In this document: positions 46,451 through 57,254 of the stretch, one piece after another
Layout of the letters: each line of letters begins with the position of its first letter
Numbering within the stretch: the stretch's first letter is position 1
Source: Phorcus lineatus
Taxonomy: Eukaryota > Mollusca > Gastropoda > Trochida > Trochidae
Assembly (NCBI GenBank): GCA_921293015.1
Contig: OV121096.1
Coordinates: 22,021,729-22,085,728 of the forward strand
Direction of reading: 5' to 3'
Length of the DNA: 64,000 nt
Made by a program: the position numbers and the translations under genes
Notes under the pieces: generated by a model
What the model was told of the DNA's origin: nothing
The model's database searches: none
The model's input: the letters and a program-made list of their open reading frames with translations, nothing else

Positions 46451-47330
46451 ATGAAAAAAGTACTAACTGTTGCATTAATGAATTATTTTCGTGATACTCT
46501 GTTCTGTAGAGTGGCAATTCAACGGTAGAATTTCAATGACGTCACGTGAGTTAGTCATACATTTTTGAAAACAGGTAGAACATAAATTTTGAGTAATAGT
46601 GTTTGAAACGTTATAAGGCTAATATTCTTATAAATAGTACATGTGATTTCGCTTTCAGTACTCACGCATGGGTATTGTAACATTTATATTAAAAAACTAT
46701 ATTTCACGAATTTACTATGAATTGATGATATAGTGAGATGTTTTTGAATGAATATAACCTAATTAGTGTTTTCAAACATATGGTAGACTTATGTAAATCT
46801 CGAAAATAACGGAGTGTCTCTTCAACTTTGACTTGGTTAACAATTTCCTAACATGAAAGTTTATTCAACATTAAAGGCACTATAGCACGCATGTTTGCGC
46901 TGAGATTGGCTGTTTTAGTGTATATGAAGTTATCCACTCACATGAGCTTTCTCTTAATGCAATACAAAACTGTATTTTTCTATACTTATAACTTGAAATA
47001 AGTTTAGTAAAAAGTTGATTGAAGTTGCAAAGGGATGTCAAAAATCCAAATGACGGTTATGCTCAAATCGGTAATATTGCTTGTTGAAGAAGGTTGAATT
47101 AGGAATATGTTCAGCTTTTCCATGTATCACTAGTTTCGTATACCTAGTATTAAAAGTAGTGTTGTTTAACACTAGCAGGCGTCTTTAGTTTTCAAGCTGT
47201 ATGCCATATAAAAAAACTCGTCTGAATCTGGGTCTTTAACGCTCTCTTAGGCAGAAAATAATGTAGAGTGCCATTCATTTAAATTGTTAGAAGTTTATTT
47301 AGAGCGAATTCGAAATTTACAGTCTGAATA
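46451..47330. other. No recognised gene
   Basis: AT-rich link between modules S and T of copy alpha; one CACGTGA-overlapping TGACGTCA at about 46,538. Confidence 0.5.
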
Positions 47331-47639
47331 GGGGGGCGGGATAGCGCAGTGGTTAGCGCGTTCGGCATCGGATCAGAAGGTCCTTGGTTTGAATCCCGCC
47401 AGGGGCTCGGCAACTTTGTCTGCAGTAGAGAACTGTTCTACACGCAGTCAGGTTTGGGTGCAATGCTACACAAAAATTCATCGCAGTACCACCCATGGTT
47501 TGCTAGTTCTAGCCGATGATCGGAGGTTTCACCGCAATGCATAACCACAATGGTGTCACGTTCTTCCTCCCTGCAATAATGCTAGCAGTCGTGATATATG
47601 TGAAACACTCTCCAAAGCGGCGTTAAACCCCAAATCACC
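47331..47639 (+). mobile_element. SINE-A, full-length copy
   Basis: Head GGGGGGCGGGATAGCGCAGT, B box with one change (GGTTTGAATCC), body, and tail GGCGTTAAACCCCAAATCAC. No convincing TSD found. Confidence 0.93.
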
Positions 47640-48585
47640 GTACGTGCTTTTAACGTACTAAACATCATAATGGAACAGTTTAACAATCGCAATACGGCCT
47701 ATCAGTGTAATCAACCTTTCATTAATATTTTTCTTGCTCTTCATGCTTTTTTCAACTAACAATTCTTCCGGGGTAAAAAGAGACTTAATTTTCATTTAAT
47801 CAAAAACTTTTATTTTTCTAGGACCACTAAAGAATAACATTTTGAAAGCTTTGCTGTTAAAAATGTTTCTAATTTGCAATTCGTCCAATTTGTCTCATCA
47901 CGTGTGAAATATTTTTCTTTAATTCCATTTTTAACTTGCAAGTGTAACAAAAAAGGATTAATTTTATTTTATTGAAAACACGTTTATAAGTGGAACAATT
48001 CTCTCGATTACAGATAAAAATTCTTTAAGTTTTGTTATGGTACTTATTTCTAGTTGGCTCACATAATTAAGACCAAAGTGGGTGGAAGATCCACTTTTCA
48101 ATCTTCAATATATTGATTTTTGAAATTGTTAGTTAAAATTAAACTGATTGGTGGAGGAAAAAGGAAAATCCGCTCAATTAAAGAAAACAAATCAGAGAAT
48201 AAAGATTGTATTATATTTTGGGATTAGATAAGAAGAGGAAGAAATTACCTGGAATGAACAGTGTGTGTAAATTTGCTTACTCGGCGAAAGCTGTAATTCT
48301 ATATATAATTATCACAATTATATCGCGGTTACAAAAGAAATCCATTCGTTCATTTGACATTTCTTAATATACGTAGGTGTTTATTCTGAAATAAAAATAT
48401 ATGTCCATGCGCGTGAAAATTTGTTCGCACTAAATGATCATGAGTAATTAATAAGTCTTACCATTTCAGGAGCAAATTAAAGGATGAGTTTATATAAATA
48501 GTTTGCTGTTTCACGATAACTCTTGATCTACTGCATGTACACAACCAAGTTGATATTGAAATATCGATTTATCTTGCTTACATAG

Positions 48586-48731
48586 AGTTACAACTAATGG
48601 AACAGATATTTGAAATTTCAGGAAATAACGACCTTATAGAGTTAAATAATACAGTCATAATTGCACTATCAAAACAACTCTATTTATCTAAGTCGAGGAA
48701 TATATTAAAATATGTAATTATCTTTTTACAA
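48586..48731 (+). pseudogene. Exon T, copy alpha (unrecognised gene family)
   Basis: After the acceptor CTTGCTTACATAG the frame reads ELQLMEQIFEISGNNDLIEL, NNTVIIALSKQ and LYLSKSRNI, reaching TAG at 48,732. The beta copy (54547-54701) differs mainly by conservative residue changes (I/M, F/Y, E/D, N/D) and a 9-nt in-frame indel, a pattern expected of once-constrained coding sequence. The donor present in beta (GTAAGT) is not preserved here. Confidence 0.5.
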
Positions 48732-48900
48732 TAGTGACACAAATACAATCACAGCTATGTAATCTCCTTTGGGGTCGTTATAAGGATTGGAAAGGATGGG
48801 GGTCATTTTGTCTCATTTTTTATATGACAAGCCTATACAAATAGACATAATTTGGCACAGTGAAGTGATTTATTTGAGGGTATTGCAGCTGTAATGAAAT

Positions 48901-49011
48901 GAAAGTTCTAATCCTGCTAAATCAGCGTATATGAATCTGCCATATGAGGTCAGGATATCGGGAAGGAGTGAGAGCGGATTCATATACACTGATTTAGCAG
49001 GATGGAAAGTT
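48901..49011. mobile_element. 93-bp hairpin element with 7-bp TSD
   Basis: The arms 48911-48940 and 48974-49003 are 30 bp each and pair at 28 positions (ATCCTGCTAAATCAG / CTGATTTAGCAGGAT), with one G:T pair and one C:A mismatch, around a 33-nt loop. GAAAGTT flanks the insertion at 48901-48907 and 49005-49011. The paralogous site in the beta copy (about 54,903) has a single GAAAGTT and no hairpin, i.e. an empty site. This is a mini foldback element; the size also resembles a pre-miRNA. Confidence 0.8.
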
Positions 49012-49100
49012 GTTGATGTGAATCTTAATTTGGGAATGTCAAGTATTTTGATGAATTTATTAACACTGAAAGATGTTGACAACTATATTTATTGTGCTGG

Positions 49101-49839
49101 TGAATTAATACGAATACATTTTTGAGCTACTGTATATTTCATGCTTTAAGATACAACTTTCACATTAGTAACCTATTTCCAACTAATGATATTCAAGGAT
49201 TACCCCTTAAGAATATTTGCCTTTGTTAAAGGTCACGACTGTATAGGGATAAGAATATGTTTTTAAAATTTGGTCAAAACTTTTTGAGTAAACAATCTTT
49301 TTTTCTATGTTTCAAGTTAATGTCATTAGATCTAAATGTATTTCTATATTATTATTTTCAAATACTTAAAACTAAGACTGTTTTAAGGAGATGCTACAGC
49401 TTTGATACGAGCACTTGTTTACTGTTGACCGTCGAGATATTTGATCATCATAAAGTCCTGAAAGTACATATTTCTTTTAACAGAACATTTTAAAAGTTCA
49501 TGAACATAACTCTATAGTAGAGACACATTTGTTGTTCCTTCTCTTTAAAATGAAATAGATGTCAAACATTTACGTATAATACAACTAATGTGACTGGGGT
49601 AAAGAAAGTGTATTTTGACTAATTCTTTTGATCGTGACCGAACACGGCCCTTCCGATCATGGTAGATAATTTCCAAAGCTTAATCAACTACACCATACCC
49701 CACCTAGGTAATATTTTCTTGACTTTTGTAGTAGCTGCTATCTGCTTTTTTCAACAATAGAAGTCAAAAGAAAAAAATCTTGTTGGAGTAATGAATTGTA
49801 TGTATGCAATTATTTCTATGATTCGCTTCAGCTTTCAAC
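49101..49839. other. No recognised gene
   Basis: AT-rich; the 78-codon frame 49257-49493 has no paralogue or motif. Confidence 0.5.
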
Positions 49840-50060
49840 AGTAAATATCTTGCATGATTAAAGAAACTCAGTTTTCAATCTCACATCAAAGGTACTAAAA
49901 GAGTGACATGATCTAAACACTAGGACTTCAATGTAACATCAAAGCTATTTAGCGAAGAACAAATCCAACAACCTTTAGATAATTGATAACAGACAGAAAA
50001 AGAAGTAAGGATTTCAGCAAAGATCTTAAGATTCACAAGTGAGGAATGGTCGTTTTTGCA
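49840..50060 (+). pseudogene. Paralogue of exon block P (module Q), frame broken
   Basis: Aligns with 37,080-37,290 over CACATCAAAGGTA, ATGATCTAA, TGTAACATCAAAGCTA, CAACAACCTTTA, CAGACAGAAAAA and GAGGAATGGTCGTTTT. The donor GTAAGG is kept at 50,005, but stops interrupt the frame. Confidence 0.55.
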
Positions 50061-50337
50061 TTGTTGTACATCTACCATTGGTCATTTCTATATTAATATA
50101 GACTTGATTGTGATTGCCATTAGTTTTATATATAAACTGGTAGCATCGTAGGGGAAAATATCCTATTCGATTGTGACAGTGAAGATGTAAGATAAATGGA
50201 ATGTAACTTATTTCTTTGCAGAAACTTTTTGGTATACAAAAACTCGTGGAGAAGTACATCTGACAAATAAACAATAACCAAATCGACTGAATTAAAAAAA
50301 ATTGGTGTGGCCATGAACGAAAAGTGTTTTGATAATA
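50061..50337. other. No recognised gene
   Basis: The 117- and 81-codon minus frames here overlap each other in different frames and lack motifs; I regard them as chance. Confidence 0.5.
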
Positions 50338-50584
50338 TATAATCGGTTGTGAAAAAAACCCAGCAGGCCACGCAAACATCTTACCAATTCATTTCTTTTT
50401 GCAAACATTATCTTAAGTGCTGTTTGTTAAAGCATTATTTTGGAACACCAAGTGATAATATAAATCGGTTTCGAAACCAAGAAACAGCAGGCTACTCAAA
50501 CATCTTTCTAATTACATTCTTTTTGCAAACATTATCTGAAGTGCTGTTCGTTAAAACGTTATTTTGGAACACGAAGAAAATAAT
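50338..50584 (+). repeat. ~123-bp tandem dimer
   Basis: AATCGGTTGTG..AACCCAGCAGGC and TTTTTGCAAACATTATCT recur 122-124 bp downstream, ending TATTTTGGAACAC in both units. The 79-codon frame spans both units. Confidence 0.88.
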
Positions 50585-50869
50585 GTAACCATTCATTAAC
50601 TAATGTTAAAATAAACACCATCAATAGTGGAATGATAATACTTCACTATATTTTTTTTAAATCGTGATTAATGATTGTCGTCGATAAAGGAGAGACACAA
50701 TGAGCTAAATTCCCTTTATCTTAAATCGGTATACTAACGTCCTTGTTTGTACTTATTTGATGTAATAATGAACTTGAAATAGCAACAGTTTACTATCTCG
50801 GAACGACAATCAAGTCCTATTTACATAGTTGCTTTAAGTTGTGCAACTGACAAAACTATTAGTCCCGGA

Positions 50870-51110
50870 TAACTTTCCCATATGGTTTCACTAGTATTGC
50901 TATTGATTGAATAACGCTAGATGATGTTTGCTTAACCTGATGAACTAAAAGTTAGGAATATTAGGAAGCAGTATAACCATTTGTGACCTAGTGTATATTT
51001 TGGAATATTGTTGTTTGATTCCTGCATTGGAATGAAAACATCAACAATCTTAATATATTTGGAACATCTATATCGGGCAGTAGGCCAAGCACGTTAGAAA
51101 TCTGAAAAAT
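50870..51110 (+). repeat. Segmental block paralogous to 38,480-38,735
   Basis: See the entry at 38,480. It follows module Q as its partner follows module P, so the whole P/Q region was duplicated. Confidence 0.85.
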
Positions 51111-51299
51111 TTATTTCCAACGTTAAAATTTGCTACTCCACTTTTATAATACTTTTGTTCAATTAAAGACTATATGCATGTAAATCGATATCACAATTGC
51201 ACCCCAAGTCATTTCTAAATCTTGATGTTGATTATTCCTATTCTTGATCACGTGTTAAGCGTTGATTAAGTACGTGTTAAGAGTTGATTATGATCACAT

Positions 51300-51925
51300 A
51301 CAGCCTTGTGCCAAAAGTGTGTTCACTTACCTGAATGTACTAGTGCAAATATCATGTAATTTGAGATGCCTTTGAGGTATCGTAGCGTTGCGAAAAACAA
51401 ACGTATAATATTGAATTTTCAATACACATAATTATGCAGATCCATTCTTCTTTAAGGCAAAGGTATATCGTACGTAAGTTTTTGCTGGTCATTGAAGTGA
51501 CCAGGGGTCAAAATTCCGAAAACACTAATTTTTATTTTTTCTCAATAAAATCCTTTATAAGTTTTCAACTTCTTAAAAAATTAGTCACGTTTGTTCCTTA
51601 GCACAAAGTCAATGTGATAATGTTGTTTTTAATCTCAGAGAGTCGATATGGAACATGTTAAAGTTATTCGACATTTAACGAAATCGAAATTTCGAAAATG
51701 TGACCCCTTCTGTCTATATCACTATGCTAAAATTCGAATTTTTGCACGAGTGACCAGACAATGCAAAAATGAGTTCAAGAATGGCTATTTCACACATGGA
51801 CAGTGGGTGATCCATTGTCAGTTTTTCTGAAATTATTCTGTTGGCGTTGAAACGAAACCCAAATTACATTATATTTGCACTACGATTCAGTGGTAAGTGA
51901 ACAAACTTTCGGTATGCAGCTGCAC
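51300..51925. mobile_element. Inverted-repeat element (family E), MITE-like
   Basis: The left arm with TGTGCCAAAAGTGTGTTCAC, TTACCTGAATGTACTAGTGC and AAATATCATGTAATTTG (51,311-51,362) matches the reverse complement of about 51,864-51,922 (CATACCGAAAGTTTGTTCAC, TTACCACTGAATCGTAGTGC, AAATATAATGTAATTTG). The element is about 0.6 kb with no coding capacity. A solo end lies at 14,940. Confidence 0.8.
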
Positions 51926-52199
51926 TTGTTTAGTGCATTCTGTAGTAGTAAGTTTTATTTATGTAGTCTTACATAGTAGTCATGTCAACATTAAAATTTT
52001 GCACTAGCTGGAACAAACTCTACTTATTTCTTGCAGAATTATGATGGTTTATATTATGCAAGTCGACGTTTTTGTTTAACAGTGTGATTAAATATTAGTC
52101 TATCATCTTGAGTTGAGCTCCTTATGGCGTGTTACCTTTTTAAGCACAACAGCGCAGTACGGGAATTGATTTCAGTAAAAGCAATTAGTTTAATAAACA

Positions 52200-53640
52200 G
52201 TTTGATTCAATTGCACTGAGGGATATTTCCTCCACATTGCTACAGAACAAAAACAATTCAAACGCGTGTTGCTGATCTTTTAGTGGTCCCATTATCTGTT
52301 AAATGTCTACATTCACACTGAATAGGAACATAAAGATGAACTTTCATAATTTTTTCAAAAGAAACTGACTCTGAATCAAATAATTAAATTAAGCAAAAGT
52401 TTTGATGAAAGTCTGCAATTTTATGTTTTCCAATTACCTTAACTTCATAAACCACCCACGTTTGAATCTTATGTGGAATGAGTGTTACAGTTACAATATC
52501 AGAGAAATACATTGAAGGCTATGATATGTGGGTAATATCTGATGATACTTAGGGTCTATTGGTTATCGATATTCCCCTTAATTAAAGCGGCATTACCGCG
52601 TTTTTTGAAAGATCCATTTCTTCATATTTTCCACGCCACATTTATTATATTTCGAGGGTCATCGATCATCAATCAATACTAAATCCGATCATCCATCGTT
52701 TAGAGGAAAACATATAGTACAAACTAAAACAATATTGACGGCCATTTTTGTGTGAACGTCATTAAATTATTTAAAGTAGGGAAATGGATTCCATTGTTTT
52801 ATCGATCATAGTTCGTTTGGTTTAAATTGTCTCTTTTGATTAAAATACATTGTTTTACAACTGGAATCATTTATTTTTGTTTTTGTGAGATCACCTTACT
52901 CATTTACAAAAACGTGCCACTGTTGTCACGTGCTACTGGTTATCACTATGGTAACATTTAAGGCCATTCATTCGCCTTCAAATCAAATAGTTTGAAAGAT
53001 ATTTCTCATGAGCATTGACAAAATAACTCCATAGTGGCCTATCAGGTGATCGTTGTACAGCCAATCAGTGACGAGCGAATACAAATCCGTCGATACGGTC
53101 AAATATTCCAGCGGGCCTCCGTATGAATTTTGAAAGTTGAAAAATCAAAGCGTAGGTCATCTGACATGACTTCTATGAAGCAGTACGTACAAGATCAGAA
53201 TTTCTAATACGCACGTCTGAAATTGTCCATTTGGTAAATTGATTTTTTGATTGTGTGCATCAATTAAAGAAGAAGATTCTATATTTTATGTATCAGACAT
53301 TAATGTGATATATGATAAACAATTTACTTAGAGAAAATGTAGAAAGGTAGAACCCTGTGAACTTTCACCATTTTCCCCAATCAAATATCTTGAACAGCAC
53401 TAAGTGATGATGTATGATTGATGACCACACAGGTCAAGTGGACACAGGCTATTGACCGCATTTGCACCATGCTGGGTCAAATGAAGTTAAGTGCATTGTT
53501 CCCAGGGTATTCGAAGAAATTCAAAGCTGACGAACTTGTCTAGATCTATAACTTAGCTGGTCTAAAGAGAAATCTGTAAGAAAGTCGATGACACAATAAC
53601 ATTAAATAACATTTCCACACCAATCTTAAGTCGTCATTGT
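52200..53640 (+). repeat. Segmental module S, copy beta
   Basis: Third copy of module S; its first part (CTACAGAACAAAA...GATGAAAGTCTGCA...ACCACCCACG) parallels 43,600-43,830. Confidence 0.75.
53433..53575 (+). pseudogene. Exon S, copy beta (broken near its end)
   Basis: After the acceptor ATGACCACACAG the frame reads VKWTQAIDRICTMLGQMKLS, ALFPGYSKKFKADELV, then TAG. It is open for about 36 codons, longer than in the alpha and gamma copies. The donor is degenerate. Confidence 0.5.
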
Positions 53641-55000
53641 GATAAAAAAAAATAACGGACAATGAAGCACAAGTCAAATGTATTTTGAGAAACTTAACTA
53701 AAACAGTAATACATGTAAGATAAATTTGAATTGATATTTCTTGATAGTAACAGAAAAATTAAAATTCCTCTCATCAAAAGTGTAATATGTGTCTTGTTTT
53801 TTAATCTGAAAGTACAAATTATACTTTTTAATATTCGATTCATTGAATACACGTTTATATCTGGAACGCTCCCGAAGGCATCGATTTAATTTTCATCGAC
53901 GCTTTGCTATTGGACATTTTTCTTATTGGCAATTTTAATTTGTAACTTCAACTAACTCCTCTCATCGATAATGTTTTTCTTGTTCCTTATTTATATACCA
54001 ACTCTAACAAAAAGGCTTAATTTTCAATTCATGGAAAACATTTCCAGTTTTATAGTCTTCTTTAGCCCGAATAACATTATTTTTTACAGTTTTCCTCTTT
54101 CAAATTGGTTGATCTACAGATTCATTCGAGAACTTCCAATCTATTCATTGAACAAATCAGACGTTCATATAAATGTATACTGATTTTAAAGAAACATAGG
54201 CATATACGTCCGATTTTATTTCACTTACAAAACCAGAGCAATAATGGTTAATTGTCTTTTTATTACTGTATTAAGAATTGAGAACTCTAGTGTATGTATA
54301 AAGCAGAATGTATCTCAAATTAATAGTAAACGTAGATTGCTTACTATTCAAAATTTGAAAAGAAAGACTCTAGTATTTGTTCAGTAAACATGTACATTGA
54401 TAAATAGTACTTCATAAGGCTAATTATTACAGAAGTATTGTTGCGTGTTAAAAAGTAATTATATAACTGTTAAAGAAATTGATTGTCTTTTCATTCAAAC
54501 ACTTCCACTAAACTATTATCTACGTAAATTGACATACCAATTGCAGTTGTCTATACACTATGATTATGATCGAACAGATGTATGACATTTCAAGGAACAG
54601 AGGCCTTATAGATTTAAATGATACTTGTTTACTAACCATTATTACAAAACCAAACGATAAACACTCATCTAAATCGAGGAATATATCAATATGTGCATTG
54701 AGTAAGTATGATTTGGAAACGATTATGAGCACAGCTGTGTAATCTCCTTTGAAGTCGATATATGGATTAGAAAGGAGGTCATTTGGCCTAATTTTGTATC
54801 TCACCAGCCTATACAAATAGACAGAAGTAATTTGGCCGAGTTAAGTGATCGGAAATTTATTTGAAGGCAACATTGCTGCTGTCCGATGACTATAACGAGT
54901 CTGAAAGTTATTGATGTGAACCCAGTTGGGTAATGTCAAGGATTTTGAGCAATTATGAATATTGAGAGATGATGACAATGTAGTACTTGACCGAATGACT
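53641..55000 (+). repeat. Segmental module T, copy beta
   Basis: Paralogue of 47,690-49,100 lacking the 93-bp hairpin insertion. Confidence 0.85.
54547..54701 (+). pseudogene. Exon T, copy beta (intact frame and splice signals)
   Basis: The frame is open and has both splice signals: acceptor CATACCAATTGCAG ending at 54,546 and donor GTAAGT at 54,702. It reads LYTMIMIEQMYDISRNRGLI, DLNDTCLLTIITK, PNDKHSSKSRNISICAL. It aligns with copy alpha as EQ(I/M)(F/Y)(E/D)IS.N..LI(E/D)LN.T and SKSRNI. Of all exon-like blocks in the array this is the best candidate for a still functional exon. I list it as pseudogene because its upstream neighbour exon S-beta is broken. No domain is recognised. Confidence 0.45.
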
Positions 55001-55449
55001 CAAAAGGATGAATGTCAGAAGCTAATGCTGATTTCATTTAAAATATAAAAATAAAAGGGATTTAGATCTGCCGAAAAATATAGTTTACGGAAAGGCCAGA
55101 AACAGTATGCCTTTTTTTCGGACAAATTCCCTTTTAATTTTATTTTACTTCTTTTGGCCCCATTACCGTATCATTTAGTGGATCTTCATGCTACTATTTG
55201 TGCCATCATTTAGAGAGGTATTTGAGCGCAGCCACTGTCGTATTTTCAAACTATATCATTAGTTACTGAATTCAAAAGATTGTAATTATAATAAATAGAA
55301 AACGTAAAACAAGACAGTGTTTAGTAAGATATTTTCAATGTTCTTATTTTTATTGAAGTTAAAAGTATTGTCAAAATAAGGTTTTTAAACAAGGAGGGAA
55401 GTGTTTATTCATGGCTGTGTATACGATTAATACATCGACTACAGTAATA
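55001..55449. other. No recognised gene
   Basis: AT-rich stretch before the possible transposon. Confidence 0.5.
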
Positions 55450-55968
55450 TACAGTGGCGGACATAAGTCATGGGAGTAATTTTGCATTATTCCTGTGACG
55501 CTATCGCAACACGGTTGGGAGCTGCTCTCAGCATTGCTGCAAATTTAATGCACCGCCAACGCGATGATTTTGCGTCTCTACTGCGATACACCTGGGCTGT
55601 ATTGCGGTAAAGTGGGAGGGGCTTATACGGGCCGATCTACCCGTTATTTGACCCGCTACAAGCTAATTGGGTAACTTTAAAGTGGGCTGGTCTAACGAAG
55701 CTGTTAAATGTTCATGTACTGTAAACTTGTAAAATATAATCTGTCGGCGTTTGTTAGTACTTCAAATGACTACCGGGAAAATTAGGAACGTGTATTTCCC
55801 AAGTTTTCATCATTATTTCTTATTATACGGCCTTACTGACCATGATAAAGTAAATACAAATTACCAACAGTGTGGTCATCGCGTTTCATAGAACCAGGGA
55901 TACGATCCCTGATAGAACTACACTTGTTATACATACTTACGTAGAAGTGTTCATGTATTGATCATTGT

Positions 55969-56163
55969 TTGGGCTTGTGCCACGACTACATGTACGTTAG
56001 GGATATTATGTGGACGTATGACATACAAAAATGTACATACTGTTTGGAGGGGCTCTCCGAAAAATTGCACAATACGGCTGCTTATCCGAACACGAAGGTT
56101 ACATCAACTTACAAGAAGAATACATGTACGGTATGCAAAGACTCTAACGATCAGTCCCGTTAA
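55969..56163 (+). CDS. Exon-like frame with two CxxC pairs, near the transposon left end
   Basis: The frame reads GLCHDYMYVRDIMWTYDIQK, CTYCLEGLSEKLHNTAAYPN, TKVTSTYKKNTCTVCKDSND. The pairs C-T-Y-C and C-T-V-C are separated by 29 residues, which could be half of a zinc-binding module, though the spacing matches no family I can name. The block is richer in GC than its surroundings. It overlaps another frame (55958-56212) that looks less protein-like. Inside a possible DNA transposon it could be part of a DNA-binding N-terminus. Confidence 0.3.
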   Translation: MGLCHDYMYVRDIMWTYDIQKCTYCLEGLSEKLHNTAAYPNTKVTSTYKKNTCTVCKDSNDQSR

Positions 56164-56212
56164 CACATTAGCACCGAGAGCCGCGTATATGCGTCAGTAT
56201 AATGAGATGTAA

Positions 56213-56817
56213 ATAAGTAAATAAGATGCTATCCTCAGGAAATCGTTGCTCTTTGTTCAAAAATATACTTAGTTTGATAGATGAAAACATTCTGCATATG
56301 TTGGTCTTGGAAGGGGAAAATAATTACTTTAAAAAGAAGGTTTTTAAATCAGATGAAACGATTGGAGTCTTTGTTAAGTTACAAATTTGGAAAATTTGAA
56401 ATTTATGTACATGTATTCATAAATCATTTGTGAGGAATTTGAGGCTAGTGTAAGTGACACTTTGATTTTACCTTTACTTCTTGAATGCATCACTTTGGGA
56501 ATGTCATGTCATGAACTATCAATATGATAATTGCATGTAATTAATATTTTGAACTCCAGTGTTGTCCTAATTTGAATACTATCATTATTATAACAGTTTG
56601 TTCGTATATTACTTTATTGAACTGGCTGAGCGCATCCTATATCAAGCACGGTCAGTAGCGGTCCTGTAACAATAATAGTTTTAGCATATACATTGGGTTT
56701 TTTTAATTCTAAAATATGCTTCATAGATCCACGATCCTGTCTGCCATTGAATCGATTTATACACATGTTAAGTCATATTTAGAGTTGACAGCGTCCCAAC
56801 AGAATATATCACTTGGT
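56213..56817. other. No recognised gene
   Basis: AT-rich interior of the possible transposon. Confidence 0.4.
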
Positions 56818-57070
56818 CAATATATAGAGGATACTAAACGACATTCCATTTAATACTATTTTCATTAAACGAGTTAATGATTGAGTAATAACCGAGAAAA
56901 GGCGAGTTTGATACCAACTCATTAACGAGCATTCACGAGCAAATCATTAATCAAGCATGATTGCCGAAAGCGTATTGAATAAAACATTTCCGCGAATTGG
57001 CCGCCATTGCGACGGCACTGCTAACATTGTGACGTCACAACCACACAATATTATGATACGTAATACGTAA
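56818..57070 (+). repeat. Dispersed repeat family D, copy 2
   Basis: Paralogue of 24,540-24,790. CGAGTTAATGA and TCATTAACGAG form an inverted repeat around a ~40-nt centre. It also contains TTGTGACGTCACAA with a CRE palindrome (TGACGTCA, about 57,031). Confidence 0.75.
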
Positions 57071-57111
57071 TATCATTTCCATATATTCTTATTTACTATT
57101 TAGAAAGTTGA

Positions 57112-57254
<143 letters not shown>

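Larger units (their letters stand above)
47690..49100 (+). repeat. Segmental module T, copy alpha
   Basis: Aligns in order with 53,640-55,000: ACACGTTTATA..TGGAAC, TCGAGGAATATAT, CACAGCTATGTAATCTCCTT, CAAGCCTATACAAATAGACA, GTTGATGTGAA. Part also matches 63,720-64,000. Confidence 0.85.

Noticed and set aside
50026..50379. 117-codon minus frame
   Set aside because: Overlaps a second long minus frame, AT-driven composition, no splice or start support and no paralogue.
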